Source: Nemertoderma westbladi
Lineage: Eukaryota > Xenacoelomorpha > Nemertodermatida > Nemertodermatidae
Length of the DNA stretch: 51,755 bases
Reading direction: 5' to 3'
NCBI GenBank assembly: GCA_032718475.1
Contig: JAUCBJ010001950.1
Coordinates: 1-51,755 of the forward strand
Below, piece after piece: positions 39,561-51,600 of the stretch. Position 1 is the stretch's first letter. Each line of letters opens with the position of its first letter. The notes under the pieces are model-generated. The model was given only the letters and a program-made list of their open reading frames with translations. It did no database searches and was not told where the DNA came from. Made by a program: the position numbers and the translations under genes.

Positions 39561-42322
39561 TAGCATCCACTTCAATTTTTGGAAATGGAATATAATCACA
39601 TTCGATTCAGCGTCTTGAAAAACCTACTAAATCTAGCCAACACTGCCACACTATTAGTTTTTAGAAAACGAAAAATTTTGTAATTTTGTCCTGGGACTAC
39701 TTTTATTTTTCATCAAAATTATGATTCCCTGCTTATGAAATTTTAACTTTTTAAGGTTTGGTAGTGTTCATCTATAGTTGTTTCACCACCCTGCAAACCA
39801 TAGTAACATTAAAATAATATTTTTAAACATCTTTACCCTGCAAACCAGAAGTATCCGAGGATTAATTTTGTATTTGAAATTTAATGCTGCTAAAAAGTTG
39901 TGCAATAGTGCAATGAGACAAATTATTTGAGAAAAACCCAAAATTTTACATTTTAATATTGAAATAATCTAAAATAATATTTAAATACTAATATTAAAAT
40001 TCAGATAGTGAAATGACATTCAGAATACATTGGAACAGCAATGTTTTTTATTTAACACATATAATCGCAACATATTTTGATGATATTCTAATACTATATT
40101 CCATACTATTGATATTATAATGTATTTCCAATGTTATCAGAATGTTCAAATCAGAATATTTTCATTGGAAATGAATTTACATTGGGGATGAATCTTAGCA
40201 TTGATATAACAATGATGCGAAAAGGTTATTCTAACGTTGTTTTTCGAATGTTGGCGGGTCATACTTCAACTGCTTTGAATGACAATATTATTCTAATGTT
40301 ATCCTAATGTTATCTTTATTAGGCCCTGCTCTGGTACAGAACTTTGCACGTGAATCCCCATCGTTTTCATTATCGTTATTGTCCAGTCCTTGCCAGTGCA
40401 GATTGTTTAACACACCTACTCAGTGCATCCACATGAACCAAATGTGTTCATGTTTTGGTTTTCCTGGACCGTAACTTACAGTACATGGATGTTTTTCAGT
40501 ACGGTTCCATACAGCCATACCTACAGTAGGCCTACACCCCTACAGATATATCAGTCCTAATGTGCGGTTGTCAATGAGACCAATAAGGCATGTGCCACAG
40601 AGACCACGCACGAGATCCGAAAGGCCGCTTGCGTTTTAGTTACAGTACAGTAAATATCTAAATATTGATAAAAAAAAATTTTGCACAATAAACAAACTTC
40701 GAGAGGGGGGCGGGGTGGGTGTTTTGCCTGTCATGCCCCCTCTACATAACATTGTTCACTCCTTGGTGGAAATAAAGGAGGAAGGAGGAGTTGAAGAGTT
40801 TCCAAGGAACTTTAAAAATAATGGAATGGATTCAAGGAGAGACTCTTCAGTCAGAGTTCCTGTTCCCCGACCAGCCAGTAGTCTTCTCCTGAGGATTTAG
40901 CCAAATGCGAAAAGGCCCTAAAGGAAAAATGATGTACTGGCAAAGTATAAGGTGAGAATGAGAATGGCATCTTTATCCTTTTGTCCTATATGGGAAGTCG
41001 AATTTGACATTAAATTATTTAACAAATTGTGTAAAACAGAATCAGGAATTGTTGAAGATTACTACCTTCGGGTAGTAGCTATCGAAAGAAGAGCCTTCGG
41101 ATCGCTTCCGGCTTCAGCCGACTGTTTGCTTTGCTCGATACGTACTCGAAACGTATTCTTTTGAATTCTAATTATTTGTTCTAGATCAGTAATTAATAAT
41201 TTTTATTAATGAAATAATTGTTTATATATTTTAGCATTAAAATGTTAGTAAGCGAGGAGTTTTTTCTAATCTTTGTAGATTGACGAATTCTCCAACTTCT
41301 CACAATCACTATCGGCTGCGAGTTTTGCCATCTGTGCACGATGGATGGAAACACATTCGCCGAGAAATATGCAAAAACCGCTAGACATGCAATCGGGAAA
41401 ATTAATCGTTCTAAGATGTTTTAAAGGTTAGACAATTTTTCATATTATTTGTTACATACCGATAAGGAATTGTTACAGTATAATACGCCAGTACACATAT
41501 TGTTACAGTACACATATAGGCTACGCCGGTACACATACAGTACATTGACGCTAATGCAAGTTGGCATATGACATTTATTTATTTATTTCTAACATTTATT
41601 GACACATTGTGGGGCCTTCGCGCAGCACGAAAGTCTATAAGAAAGTGTACTAATCTCTATTAGATAAACGGAAACCGTCATTTCCAAGATATCAATCAGT
41701 GATGCATAAACTGGTTGTAAAAAGCAGAGGTCCATTTCAGTTTAACCTTACACGCTTTTTAACTATTTAACTTAACTTGAGTATTTAACCTGCCTTAACA
41801 CGATTTATAGAAGATGGATTCTTGTATCCACTACAAAACTTGTTGCGTTCGTCCTATACAACCTGGTCACCAAATATATGCCTTAAAACATTCCTTTGGC
41901 AATATTGGTGTAAAAGCTTTTGTGGGATAACTGATTCGTTTGCCTTGTTGGCCAGTTCCCCCCCAGTCGCTAAGAATACTCTCAAAGTGATCTACAGCTA
42001 AAAATAGTGCAAGTTACCAGCTTATTGGCTGATTTGCTGTACGCAGGCATCTGGGCTCTGTTTAATCGGCCAACAAGCCTAGGGAGGTTGCGTCATAGCC
42101 TTGTTTTTGTATCTCCCAATAGAATTTGAGTTAGCCTTGATTTTGACCTATCACAGAGCTACTGAACTGAAAATTTCCTATCTCACTGCTCTTTCTCTGT
42201 GTTGAACGGGAGCTTCGTGGAATAAGGGAGTTGGTATCCTCGTATAGAGCAGTAGTCACGAGTTTTTCAAAGCCACGAAAGAACGGCTTTTTAGTGTTTT
42301 GTGCTTTCTGCTTTTTAGCTCA
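39561..42322. other. AT-rich intergenic DNA, no gene seen
   Basis: No coding frame with protein character. About 40010-40320 is a degenerate low-complexity stretch rich in CATTGGAA, AATATT and AATGTTAT words. Confidence 0.45.
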
Positions 42323-43499
42323 ACACTAGTAGGTTTAATTATAAGGACATATATCCTTTAACTGGCTTTATACTCTGTAAATATCACTCGCATTTATCGC
42401 ACCTGACTGATTGTCTTAACTCAAAACAAACTGGCATGATTGATCTGTGAATACTGCATACTGCTATTTGTTGTCGGTTATTCATTATATTTGTTGATGA
42501 ATTATTATATTGGAATAACGAGAAATAACCCCGACACCCAATATTCTTGATATACCGAAGGTAAGAGAGAAAGGTTACCAATAACGATTGTGACTTATGT
42601 TAAAGTGGTTTGAAGTGAATCTAATGTTATTTGATAGACCCTACATGAGTCAGTCTGTGTTCCTTTTATATGTGACTAAAATCAGTGAAGATTGGCAGAT
42701 TAGTGTGCAGTATTGTGCAGCATTGTGTATGAGTGAGTCTGTTAAAGAAGCATTTCCTAAAGAATGCGCCATATATGTGAATTATAATTAAGCCATATCG
42801 TTGTGAGTAGTTTAAGTCATAACTCTGTTTATATAAATAAAGCGCCACGTCCTAAAGGAACTGTTAATATTCCCGAAGGTGAATAATATTGTCAGAGATT
42901 ATATAATACTGTCAGTCGAATAATACATTAGGCTTACATAGCAATAAAATTAAACCGTCGAACCCAATCTCCCGGGAATATCCAGCGGGTGAATGGTCGC
43001 GCACAGATTGGTTTCGACTAGTGTAGTGAATCAAATACTTGTCATAGGCTAAAAAGCGATTTAATATCTAGAAGACATCTTAATTTGGCGGGTTAAACTG
43101 CCAAAGGTCTGAAAGCGCGAACATTAAAGGATATAGCTTCTTTGTTGCAGTAAGCAATAAAGTTGAAAGTACCGGTCAACTGGTAAACCTGAACCGGTAC
43201 ATCTGTAGGTCAGTAGGCCCAACTGCCAGAACCGGTACTGCCGTAGGTCCGTAGGTCCAACTGCCAGAACCGGTACTTCTGTATGTCCGTAGGCCTAGCT
43301 GTCCTAACCGGTACTTCCGTATAAGTACACTAGTATTATTCGATTTGATTGTTGCATACCGGTAGGCTGTTTAAGGGATTAGGGATTGATCACCCCTTAT
43401 ACCTTTATATGGTTTACTTATCTCTGTCAAGTTTTATTTATTTGTAGGCCAGTATTGAACAGAAGGCGTGTAAACCTGATCAGATTGTACAGACGATTT

Positions 43500-44070
43500 G
43501 TAGGCTGAGCTGTTGTCTGATTGCTGTTAAGTCCGAACGGATTGCAGTGTGTGTAGATCACCTGTCCGATTAAGTACGGTTAGGAAGTAGGGGCAGCGAA
43601 CGCTGTAAGGTAAACCCCCAACTAAAGAATAAGTCGCACTACTGGGTTAGAGCGCATACTCCCTAATCATTTCGGAGTCTGCATGTCCTGTAGTTTATTT
43701 AGGCTTGAGAGTAGTCTGCCATCGTTTAGTCTGTACTTCGTTTGTGTAAGTCTGTACGGGTAGCGTATAATTTTATTTAGATAATTTGTAGGCTGGATAG
43801 TTGTCCGGCTGTTATTAGGTCTGAACGGATTGCAGTGTGTGTAGATCATTTGTCTGATTAAGTACGGTTAGGAAGTAGGGGCAGCGAACGCTGTAAGGTA
43901 AACCCCCAACTAAAGAATAAGTCGCACTACTGGGTTAGAGCGCATACTCCCTAATCATTTCGGAGTCTGCATATACCGTAGTTTGTTTAGGCTTGATAGT
44001 AGTCTGTCAGTGTTCGGTCTGTATTTTGTTTGAGTAGTTTGTACGCGTAGCGTAATATTTATTATTCAGA
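43500..44070. repeat. ~290-bp tandem duplication in right BEL leader
   Basis: AAGTACGGTTAGGAAGTAGG and about 290 bp of following text occur from about 43573 and again from 43861. The pair matches the left element's duplication. Confidence 0.8.
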
Positions 44071-44998
44071 GTTTATGCGATTATCCGCAACATTCATTCC
44101 CCAAGTTTGTTCCTACAGTAATTGTGTTTGTTATACATACCGCTATAGTTAAATTAACCCCGGTACTACACGGGCTGCTCGGCGTAGGTAAAGACTGGTG
44201 ATTTTGTGCATCGGTCACTCCAGCAGATGCCGTGGTTCTTTTAGCTGTTCAAGTATATTTAACTACTGATTATCTGTTGTACAAGTACTCGTACCTAATT
44301 TAGGGTTTAGTGTACAGTACTTTCCAAAGTAATTAGTGTAGGCATTATATTTGTGTTGTAAAGTGGTTGATAGGCACGTTCGATTAGCTCTATTAACTTC
44401 TAGGTAGGAACACTCCGTGATACATAACGTAGAACCTATAGCGATACGGCTATAGGTCGTCAGGCGGTGGTATTTTTCTATCTGGACAACGCAGTGTATT
44501 TACTACTACTTATTATTTCGAATACCGTAGTACCCTGTCCGTTGTAATAACCAGTTTTCTAACCCTTTGTTAGGCTGGTTTGTAGACTTCTTGTAAAATT
44601 ACCCTAAAAATTCGTATTTGTGTTTTTGTAAATTTTTGTGTTTATTTAGAGTTTGTAATCTCACCCGAATTGTACGTAATTTGTAGTATTAAGTAACTTA
44701 GGTAAATTAGTATTATTTGTTTTAGTGTCCTGTACGTAACACTTCACTGAAAGCGTACCGCTTTGTGTAGTGATTACCCCAGAAATAATAACATTTATTT
44801 CAAAAATTGACAAAACCCATTAAAACGGGTATATATATATTATAAATCAAATCTAACGATTTATAAATAGTAGGCCTACCATATAACAATTAGGTCTCAA
44901 TATCAGTTGGACTACTGCTTAAATAACGGTAATAAAGTAAGTTAAAGTAACCAAGTAACCCTAAAGTTCAGAAATTCAATTATTCTAAAATAATTGAT

Positions 44999-45285
44999 AT
45001 ACCGGTATTTACAATAGGCCTATTATCTTTATTTCTGTAAATTTTAGGCTTACATTATACCGGTACTTGTAATTAATTCTAGTCCAGAATTATATATACT
45101 ATAAACTGTAAGCTGTGTACCGGTATTCCCGATAGGCCTATTATATATTTATATATACTTGTGCTAAAATTATACCGGTACTCTGCGATAAACCTAGTCT
45201 GTAATAATACTTATATATACTATAAGCATACCGGTATTCTAATATATTATATATACCACGCTGCATTGAGTAGCAGTACCGGTAA
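44999..45285. repeat. Palindromic TACCGGTA degenerate tandem repeat (right)
   Basis: TACCGGTA at about 45001, 45058, 45118, 45172, 45228 and 45277, spaced 49-60 bp, with AGGCCTATTAT between them. Mirror of 1677-1968. Confidence 0.7.
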
Positions 45286-45372
45286 TTAATTACTAGGCTA
45301 GCAGTTAATACTGAGTTACTAGACTTACTCAGACTGTAATACAGCAGTAGACATTTAACGGTATACATAGTC

Positions 45373-48300
45373 ATGTCTGATACTAAGCAGAACCTGTCAG
45401 ACAGTTTATTAGATGTAACTATCTGCGACTCAGATAGAGACGTACAACCGTCTGGTCGTAAATCCAGTTCACCTCCCACTGTGAGGAAGGTCATCCCTCC
45501 AGTAGTAATAACAGAACCTAGGCTAGTCCAACATCGTAGGTCTATCATAGGCACCCGAGCTCAGGTCAAGCGGGACCAAGAAGCAGCGGAACAGCAACAA
45601 CCCGCTAGTCAAGAACTTATTCCTCAGCGGCCCAGCAGCTCCAGTAGTGAGGATACTGTAGAGCTGACACCCGAGCGCGGAGCAGAGATGACGGATGCGG
45701 TTTATACGGATCCCCTTCTCATCTTTCCTGCAGCCGTACTCACTAGGTTATTGATCGCGGTGGAAGAACACCAGATCGATTGGGCGAGGAGTCAACGATC
45801 AACTAGAGATAGTTATGCGGGGTACACGAGGGAAGAATTGAAGTCTATTGTCGAGTCGCAATGGAACTTCCCCGGACCCGGACTCCCGTTTGATTTATCA
45901 GAAGCTGCCTGGGAAGACATACACCGGATGGGAGTAGCCAAGGAAACCATCGATCCAGCTGTATGGAAGAGGTCCGCAGCCGGATACGCACAGGGATTCT
46001 TCAGCTCTATGGAGCGAGTAGAAAGACAACTATTTAAACAACCTCAAGGACCTCAAGAGCAGGAACAGCTGCTTTATCAAGTTAGAGAAAGAGTTCTGCG
46101 AATTAGGCTAATCTTATCCGCCTTTGAGGAGGCTTCTAAAAGAAGACAAGACACGTCGTTGCAAGTTGCCGTAAAGACTTGGCTTCAAAGGGTGAGACGC
46201 CAGGTTCAAGGAGCAGCTCAGTGGAAAGCTCAGTTGGAGGAGCGCTCAACCCATGGAGAATCGACGGACGCTACTTTTTCCCAAGTGGAAAGTGAAGCGA
46301 CGGCAGAGAAACCGCATAAGAAGGATGCCATTGATATCTATCTGTCAGACTATCAGCGTTTTTTGGGAGATGAAGAGTTGAGGAGAAGGCTAGAGGGACT
46401 TAGCCCTAATAGCCAAGGAGCCAAACTCGTGTTAGATGCGATTGATGTGGATAGGTTAGCGGCGAACCAAGCTAAATTCGATGAACAACTCCGCATCGCT
46501 AGAGAAAAGGAAGAACAAGTAAGGAAAAAACGTATAGAAGATAGAAAGACAGCAGCAGCGGCAGTGGCAGCGGCAGAAGTGGAAAGAAAGGCAGCAGAGG
46601 CGGCGGCAGAAAAGAAAGCGGCAGCGGCAGAAGCGGAAAGGAAAGCGGCAGCGGCAGAAGCGGAAAGAAAGATAGCAGTGGCAGAAGCAGAACGGAGGGC
46701 ATCTGAAGAGACAACCCAACTAGAGTTGGAAAATCTTCAAGAGAGGCAAGATAACTTTAATAAACAGTTAACAGCTAGTAATATGCAGATGATGAATCGA
46801 TCTACTCCCAAACGACAAGGTTATACATCATCTGAGGAAGGCGATACCACCGACGCTGAAGGCGGAGGAAATCGATCCCGCCTAAGCAGACGTAAAAGAA
46901 CATTCCATCGTCAGAAATTGCCTGATTTGCCTCCAGCTGTTAGAAGGCAACTAAATAACACCAACTTAGAGAGTACAGAACCCACAGACCAAATAATTAC
47001 AATAGAAAGACTCCCTACTATAGTAGATGAGCCTGAAATAAGTAGGCCTGTTCTTGAAATCACCCCTTCGGTAATAGACACACCTGTGCTCTCTGAAGCT
47101 ACCTATAAATTCCCTCTGCATAGCACTAAGCTACCTGTGCCCCGTAGAACTGCCCAGGAGACAGTTCAGGTCCTGGACCCCGAGCGAAATATTCCAAATT
47201 TGTCGCCCGTTGTCCCTCGTCTGCCCGCTACGACGTTGGCGGATCCCGTTTCGGCGGTTGATTGGGTAGACGAGAGACGGCGGGGGATGGATATTCTCCT
47301 AGGAGAGATGAAGGAGAATCGGATACGCTCTTCCCAACAGGTCCGAGAGTTGGAAGGGACTGTCCAACATTTAAAAGGAACGGTGAGGGAAAGTAAGTTA
47401 GAGTTGCAAGAAGTGCAGCAAAGTATCGCGTTAGAACGCGATAAATTAGTAAACTTAAAAAAGGGTATACCACCACCCTCTGTAACAATGTGTCAACCCG
47501 TTAGGTCTGAAGTATCTCATGCGCAAGGTGTGGAGCCTACACGCATCTATACTGCTAGCGAAGTAGAAACTCCTATAGTGAACCCTATTAAGGGTAATTA
47601 TAGACCTGTTGATAGTGATATTCCTTATAGACCGGATCATAGTCCGAGAAATTTATATACCGATAACTCGATATTAAATAGCACGATGGCCCAAGAAAGT
47701 TTTACGCGTCAAATGGCTAGAACCGAAGCCCGGCAAGCGGTAAAGGTTGGAGAGATCGTCAAGTTCAATGGAGATGAGATGAAATGGTTACCTTTTAATG
47801 AATATTACAAAGATAACATACAGAACTCTGTACTATCTAATGGAGAAAAACTTAGATACCTCATCGAGTGCTTGGAAGGATCTCCCAAGTTAATGGCGTT
47901 AAAGTTTATTGGACATCCAGACGGATTAAGACAAGTTTGGGATACACTAAACATCAGGTATGGTAATAGGAATAATATCGCTGGGTACTTGTATGCAAAG
48001 TTAGTAGCGCCCCGAAAGTTTATTAGTAGCGGAATTATCGAGTTTTCCGATGAGATCCAGGAGATCTGCAGACAATTAGATTGGCTAGGTAAGTCTCATG
48101 AGTATCAGAACACTATGGTTATTAGAGCAGTGGCTTCTACTTTACCTAAAGGTGGAGTAGGTACACGCTGGGATAAGAAAGTGTTATATATGATGGAACA
48201 ACAACGGCGAGACCCTACCATGGCTGATCTCATGTCATTCCTGGATGGAGAAGTGAAATTACAGCTCCTGAAACTGTCTAGGGAGAAAACACCGGAAAAC

Positions 48301-48627
48301 AAGGTAAGTGAAAAACCCGTCTCTAGGAGAAAAATAACACCAGTATGTTATACCGATGACGGCGAAAGCCAGACTTCTCAAGGAGAAGATAGCGGGAAGG
48401 ACACGGATAGATCTTATTACGTGAATAAAATGCCTAAAGATCAGGTAAGTAAATTCAAGTCTCGAACAAATGACAGGAGGGAACAGGTAAGAAAAACTCC
48501 TCCCACGTCTCCCAAGATAATTCAGGTGAGAAAGCCCGAAGAAAAGGCAAGTGTACACAATGTGACTCAAAATAAGGTAAGTAACATCAAACCAAATGTG
48601 CGCTGTGCGACGGGACCCACCATTTGA
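45373..48627 (+). CDS. BEL/Pao retrotransposon gag (right copy)
   Basis: The 1084-residue frame starts MSDTKQNLSDS. The first 750 residues or so are an unusually long extension: an acidic, glutamine-rich N terminus, an Ala/Glu/Lys-rich coiled coil (46550-46700), a PEST-like middle and a second coiled coil (EMKENRIRSSQQVRELEGT). A DUF1759-type gag domain follows (IVKFNGDEMKWLPFNEYY; LRYLIECLEGSPKLMALKFI; VWDTLNIRYGN). The C-terminal 130 residues carry repeated [QK]-V-[SR] tripeptides encoded by consensus splice-donor sequences. The frame stops at 48625-48627, just after the zinc-knuckle coding sequence starts in the -1 frame. BEL gag-pol is normally one frame, so this is either a recoding site, a splice, or a break. 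Confidence 0.85.
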   Translation: MSDTKQNLSDSLLDVTICDSDRDVQPSGRKSSSPPTVRKVIPPVVITEPRLVQHRRSIIGTRAQVKRDQEAAEQQQPASQELIPQRPSSSSSEDTVELTPERGAEMTDAVYTDPLLIFPAAVLTRLLIAVEEHQIDWARSQRSTRDSYAGYTREELKSIVESQWNFPGPGLPFDLSEAAWEDIHRMGVAKETIDPAVWKRSAAGYAQGFFSSMERVERQLFKQPQGPQEQEQLLYQVRERVLRIRLILSAFEEASKRRQDTSLQVAVKTWLQRVRRQVQGAAQWKAQLEERSTHGESTDATFSQVESEATAEKPHKKDAIDIYLSDYQRFLGDEELRRRLEGLSPNSQGAKLVLDAIDVDRLAANQAKFDEQLRIAREKEEQVRKKRIEDRKTAAAAVAAAEVERKAAEAAAEKKAAAAEAERKAAAAEAERKIAVAEAERRASEETTQLELENLQERQDNFNKQLTASNMQMMNRSTPKRQGYTSSEEGDTTDAEGGGNRSRLSRRKRTFHRQKLPDLPPAVRRQLNNTNLESTEPTDQIITIERLPTIVDEPEISRPVLEITPSVIDTPVLSEATYKFPLHSTKLPVPRRTAQETVQVLDPERNIPNLSPVVPRLPATTLADPVSAVDWVDERRRGMDILLGEMKENRIRSSQQVRELEGTVQHLKGTVRESKLELQEVQQSIALERDKLVNLKKGIPPPSVTMCQPVRSEVSHAQGVEPTRIYTASEVETPIVNPIKGNYRPVDSDIPYRPDHSPRNLYTDNSILNSTMAQESFTRQMARTEARQAVKVGEIVKFNGDEMKWLPFNEYYKDNIQNSVLSNGEKLRYLIECLEGSPKLMALKFIGHPDGLRQVWDTLNIRYGNRNNIAGYLYAKLVAPRKFISSGIIEFSDEIQEICRQLDWLGKSHEYQNTMVIRAVASTLPKGGVGTRWDKKVLYMMEQQRRDPTMADLMSFLDGEVKLQLLKLSREKTPENKVSEKPVSRRKITPVCYTDDGESQTSQGEDSGKDTDRSYYVNKMPKDQVSKFKSRTNDRREQVRKTPPTSPKIIQVRKPEEKASVHNVTQNKVSNIKPNVRCATGPTI

Positions 48628-51600
48628 ATAGGTGTGATGAATTTCTAAAGAAATCATTAACGGAGAGACGCGAAGTCATGTGGGATAAGCGGTTATGTTA
48701 TAATTGCCTCAGACAAGGACACCAACGGCGAACCTGTTTCTCTGACATAAGGTGTGCAAAGTGTGGTGCGAAACATCATATCTTGTTGCACGCTGAATTC
48801 GATCGAAATAGTACGAATCAGGTAAGTGATTCCGAGCTACATGTCCAATTCAGTGATGTGAACGACACTGATCAATCTGAGATGGAAGGATTCTATACAG
48901 ATGAGTTCTCCGACGAAAACGAATCCTGTTACATGATAAATACCGCAGTGTATCGAGCACTCACATATGAAAAAGATACAGACAACGACTTCACTCTAAC
49001 TACTTCTGAAAGACAACCATCTTGGAAAGAGCCATCTTCCAATGTAGGGATCCGAGAGTTTCCTGTGGTGCAAGTAAGGGTTCACGGACCTGAGAGGAGT
49101 TATGTAGTAAACGCCCTCCTGGACTCCGGCAGCACAGGAACATTCATCGATAAAGAGTTAGCCGAAGATATATTTGCTGGACAACCCAAGTTCCAAACTA
49201 AGCTCAACATGTCAGGCATTATGCAAGTTTGGAAATCTACAATAACAGCTGATTATTATGTAGGAGCATTGTCCACCCCCCAGGACGAATTAGGAGGAAA
49301 CAGCATAAGGTCAGTGAAAATGGTGGCTATAAAGAACTTCGCTACTACTCAAGCAGACCTTTATAATTGGGACGAGGATGAGAGCATCCAACATCTTAAC
49401 ATACCTCGATTCCAGACTGATTATCCTGGAGTGCAAATACTCATCGGCCAAAACGCGCATGAGGCGCTGGAGACGTTAGAGAAACGGCCTGCTCAACCGC
49501 AGCCCCTACAGACCTATGCGGTAAGAACTAGAGTAGGTTGGTACTTTACTGGCCCTTCCCGTAGAACACTCAGAGAAAGACTACCGCAAGAGAGAGTCTG
49601 CCAGGTGAGTGAATGGGAAGATGATACTAGTGAAGGAGACGATTCAACTGAGGGAATTCCATACTCCTCAGATAACGACGACGTTCACCAGCTTTTTGAT
49701 GAGGAGAATACCATCGATCTCCTTAAGGAAAACGAGGCTTGGCAAAACCAAGTTAACTTATGTCAACTTCTCTATCCATCTGAACGAGAAGCTTATAACG
49801 ACGAGTTAAATGACGTCATTGAACGTTGCAATGCCAAGACTCGAGATGAACATGCTGTACGATTCTTTACGCAAGAGGCGGTAGAGCCCAATTCCTACGA
49901 TAAAGCCGTGTCGGTGGAAGAGGAAAGGGCCAAGCAGATCCAAGAGACAACTACGCGTTTCCTCAAAGATCAAGGAAGATACGAAGTCGGTTTACCTTTT
50001 CGCAAGAGAGAACCGAAGTTCATCAATAATAGACCCCTGGCGGAAAAAAGAATCGCGCAACTCCATCGACGCCTTACGGCTAATTCTTCAGCGAAAGCAA
50101 TGTATCAAACGCAGCTGGAAAAATTTATTAATAAGGGATACGCGGAGAGGGTACCGGAAGAAACACCTGTGACTGAAAGAACGTATTATTTAACTCACCA
50201 TTACGTTCCTAAACCCGGCAAACCAAATGAAGTGAGAGTAGTGTTTGATGGCTCCGCTCTTTACATGGGTCAATCCCTTAACTCTGAATTGTTACCTGGA
50301 CCCAACTTGCTTCAATCTTTGTTGGGAATTCTTTTAAGATTGAGACAATATTCGATTGCTTTCGCCTCCGATATAGAAGGCATGTTCTTACAAGTCAAGG
50401 TGTTAGATAGGGATCGAGATAGTCTACGATTTCTGTGGTGGCCCGAAGGAGACCTCAACCAGAAACCGGTGGAGTACTGGATGACCATCCAGGCCTTTGG
50501 GATAATCTCAAGCCCTTCCAACGCCTGTTCGGTAGTGCGTACTACTGCAGAGGACAACAGAGAGGCCTTCTCTAAGGAAGTGATCGACAACATCAAGAGA
50601 GACATATACATGGACGACAATCTGAAGTCCCTTCCATCAGTTGAGGAAGCCATTGAGGTCGCTAAGGGAACGGTAGAGTGCTTAAAAAGAGGTGGGTTTC
50701 GATTAACCAAATTCACCAGCAACTCCCGTGAGTTTCTGGAGTCGATCCCTGCGGAAGATCGCGGAGCGAAAGATCTCGATTTGATCAAAGATGATCTGCC
50801 AGAAACCAAGACACTCGGCTTGAAATGGGACACAGAGAGAGATATCCTGTTTTTCCAACTAAAACAGCGAGATAATCCTGTTCGAACCAAACGGATTTGC
50901 TTAAGTATACTGAGCACTTATTTCGATCCATTGGGATTTATTAGCCCAGTTATATTGATTGCTCGAAGTTTGGTACAACAAATGTGGCTTGAAAACCACT
51001 CATGGGACGATCCACTTAAGGGGGAATTACTGAAGCAGTGGATGAAATGGGAAGATTCTCTGCCAGCCATCGAGGATTTTATAATTTCCCGTTCATATTT
51101 TGGTCATGTTCTCCCTACGTATTCCTATCAACTCCATGTGTTTGGAGACGCCAGCGATATGGGAATCGGTATAGTAGCCTACCTAAGAGTGGAAACTCCG
51201 GATGGAATCAAAGTCGCCTTGGTTACTTCTAAGGCATTAATCAACAACAAGTTGAAAGTTCCTCGAGCGGAGTTAAAGGCGGCTCTATACGCTACAGCCA
51301 TCGGCCGGAATGTAACCGAGCAGATTGACTATCCATTAGAGAAAACTGTCTATTGGACCGACGCTTTACTCGTGTTAGAGTATATAACCAATGAAGTCTG
51401 TCAGTTCAGCGTCTTCGTTACCAACAGGGTAGCCATCATACTTAGTCGCACGACGATGGACCAATGGAGACATTGCCCCGGAACGATTAATCCAGCAGAC
51501 ATCGCGTCCCGAGGAGCGACTCCCAAGGAATTGGTAAATACTCCCGAATGGTTAGGAGGACCCGACTTTCTCTACAGAGAAGAAGAAGAATGGCCTCCCC

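Larger units (their letters stand above)
42323..45372 (+). repeat. LTR plus 5' leader of the right BEL/Pao element
   Basis: Inverted counterpart of 1589-4589, with similarity starting at about 42323 and reaching the gag ATG. It contains the tandem ~290-bp block (43500-44070) and the TACCGGTA palindrome array (44999-45285). Exact LTR ends and primer-binding site are not determined. Confidence 0.7.

Noticed and set aside
50312-50917. 201-aa minus-strand frame
   Set aside because: Shadow of the BEL reverse transcriptase, which has the YMDD motif on the plus strand.
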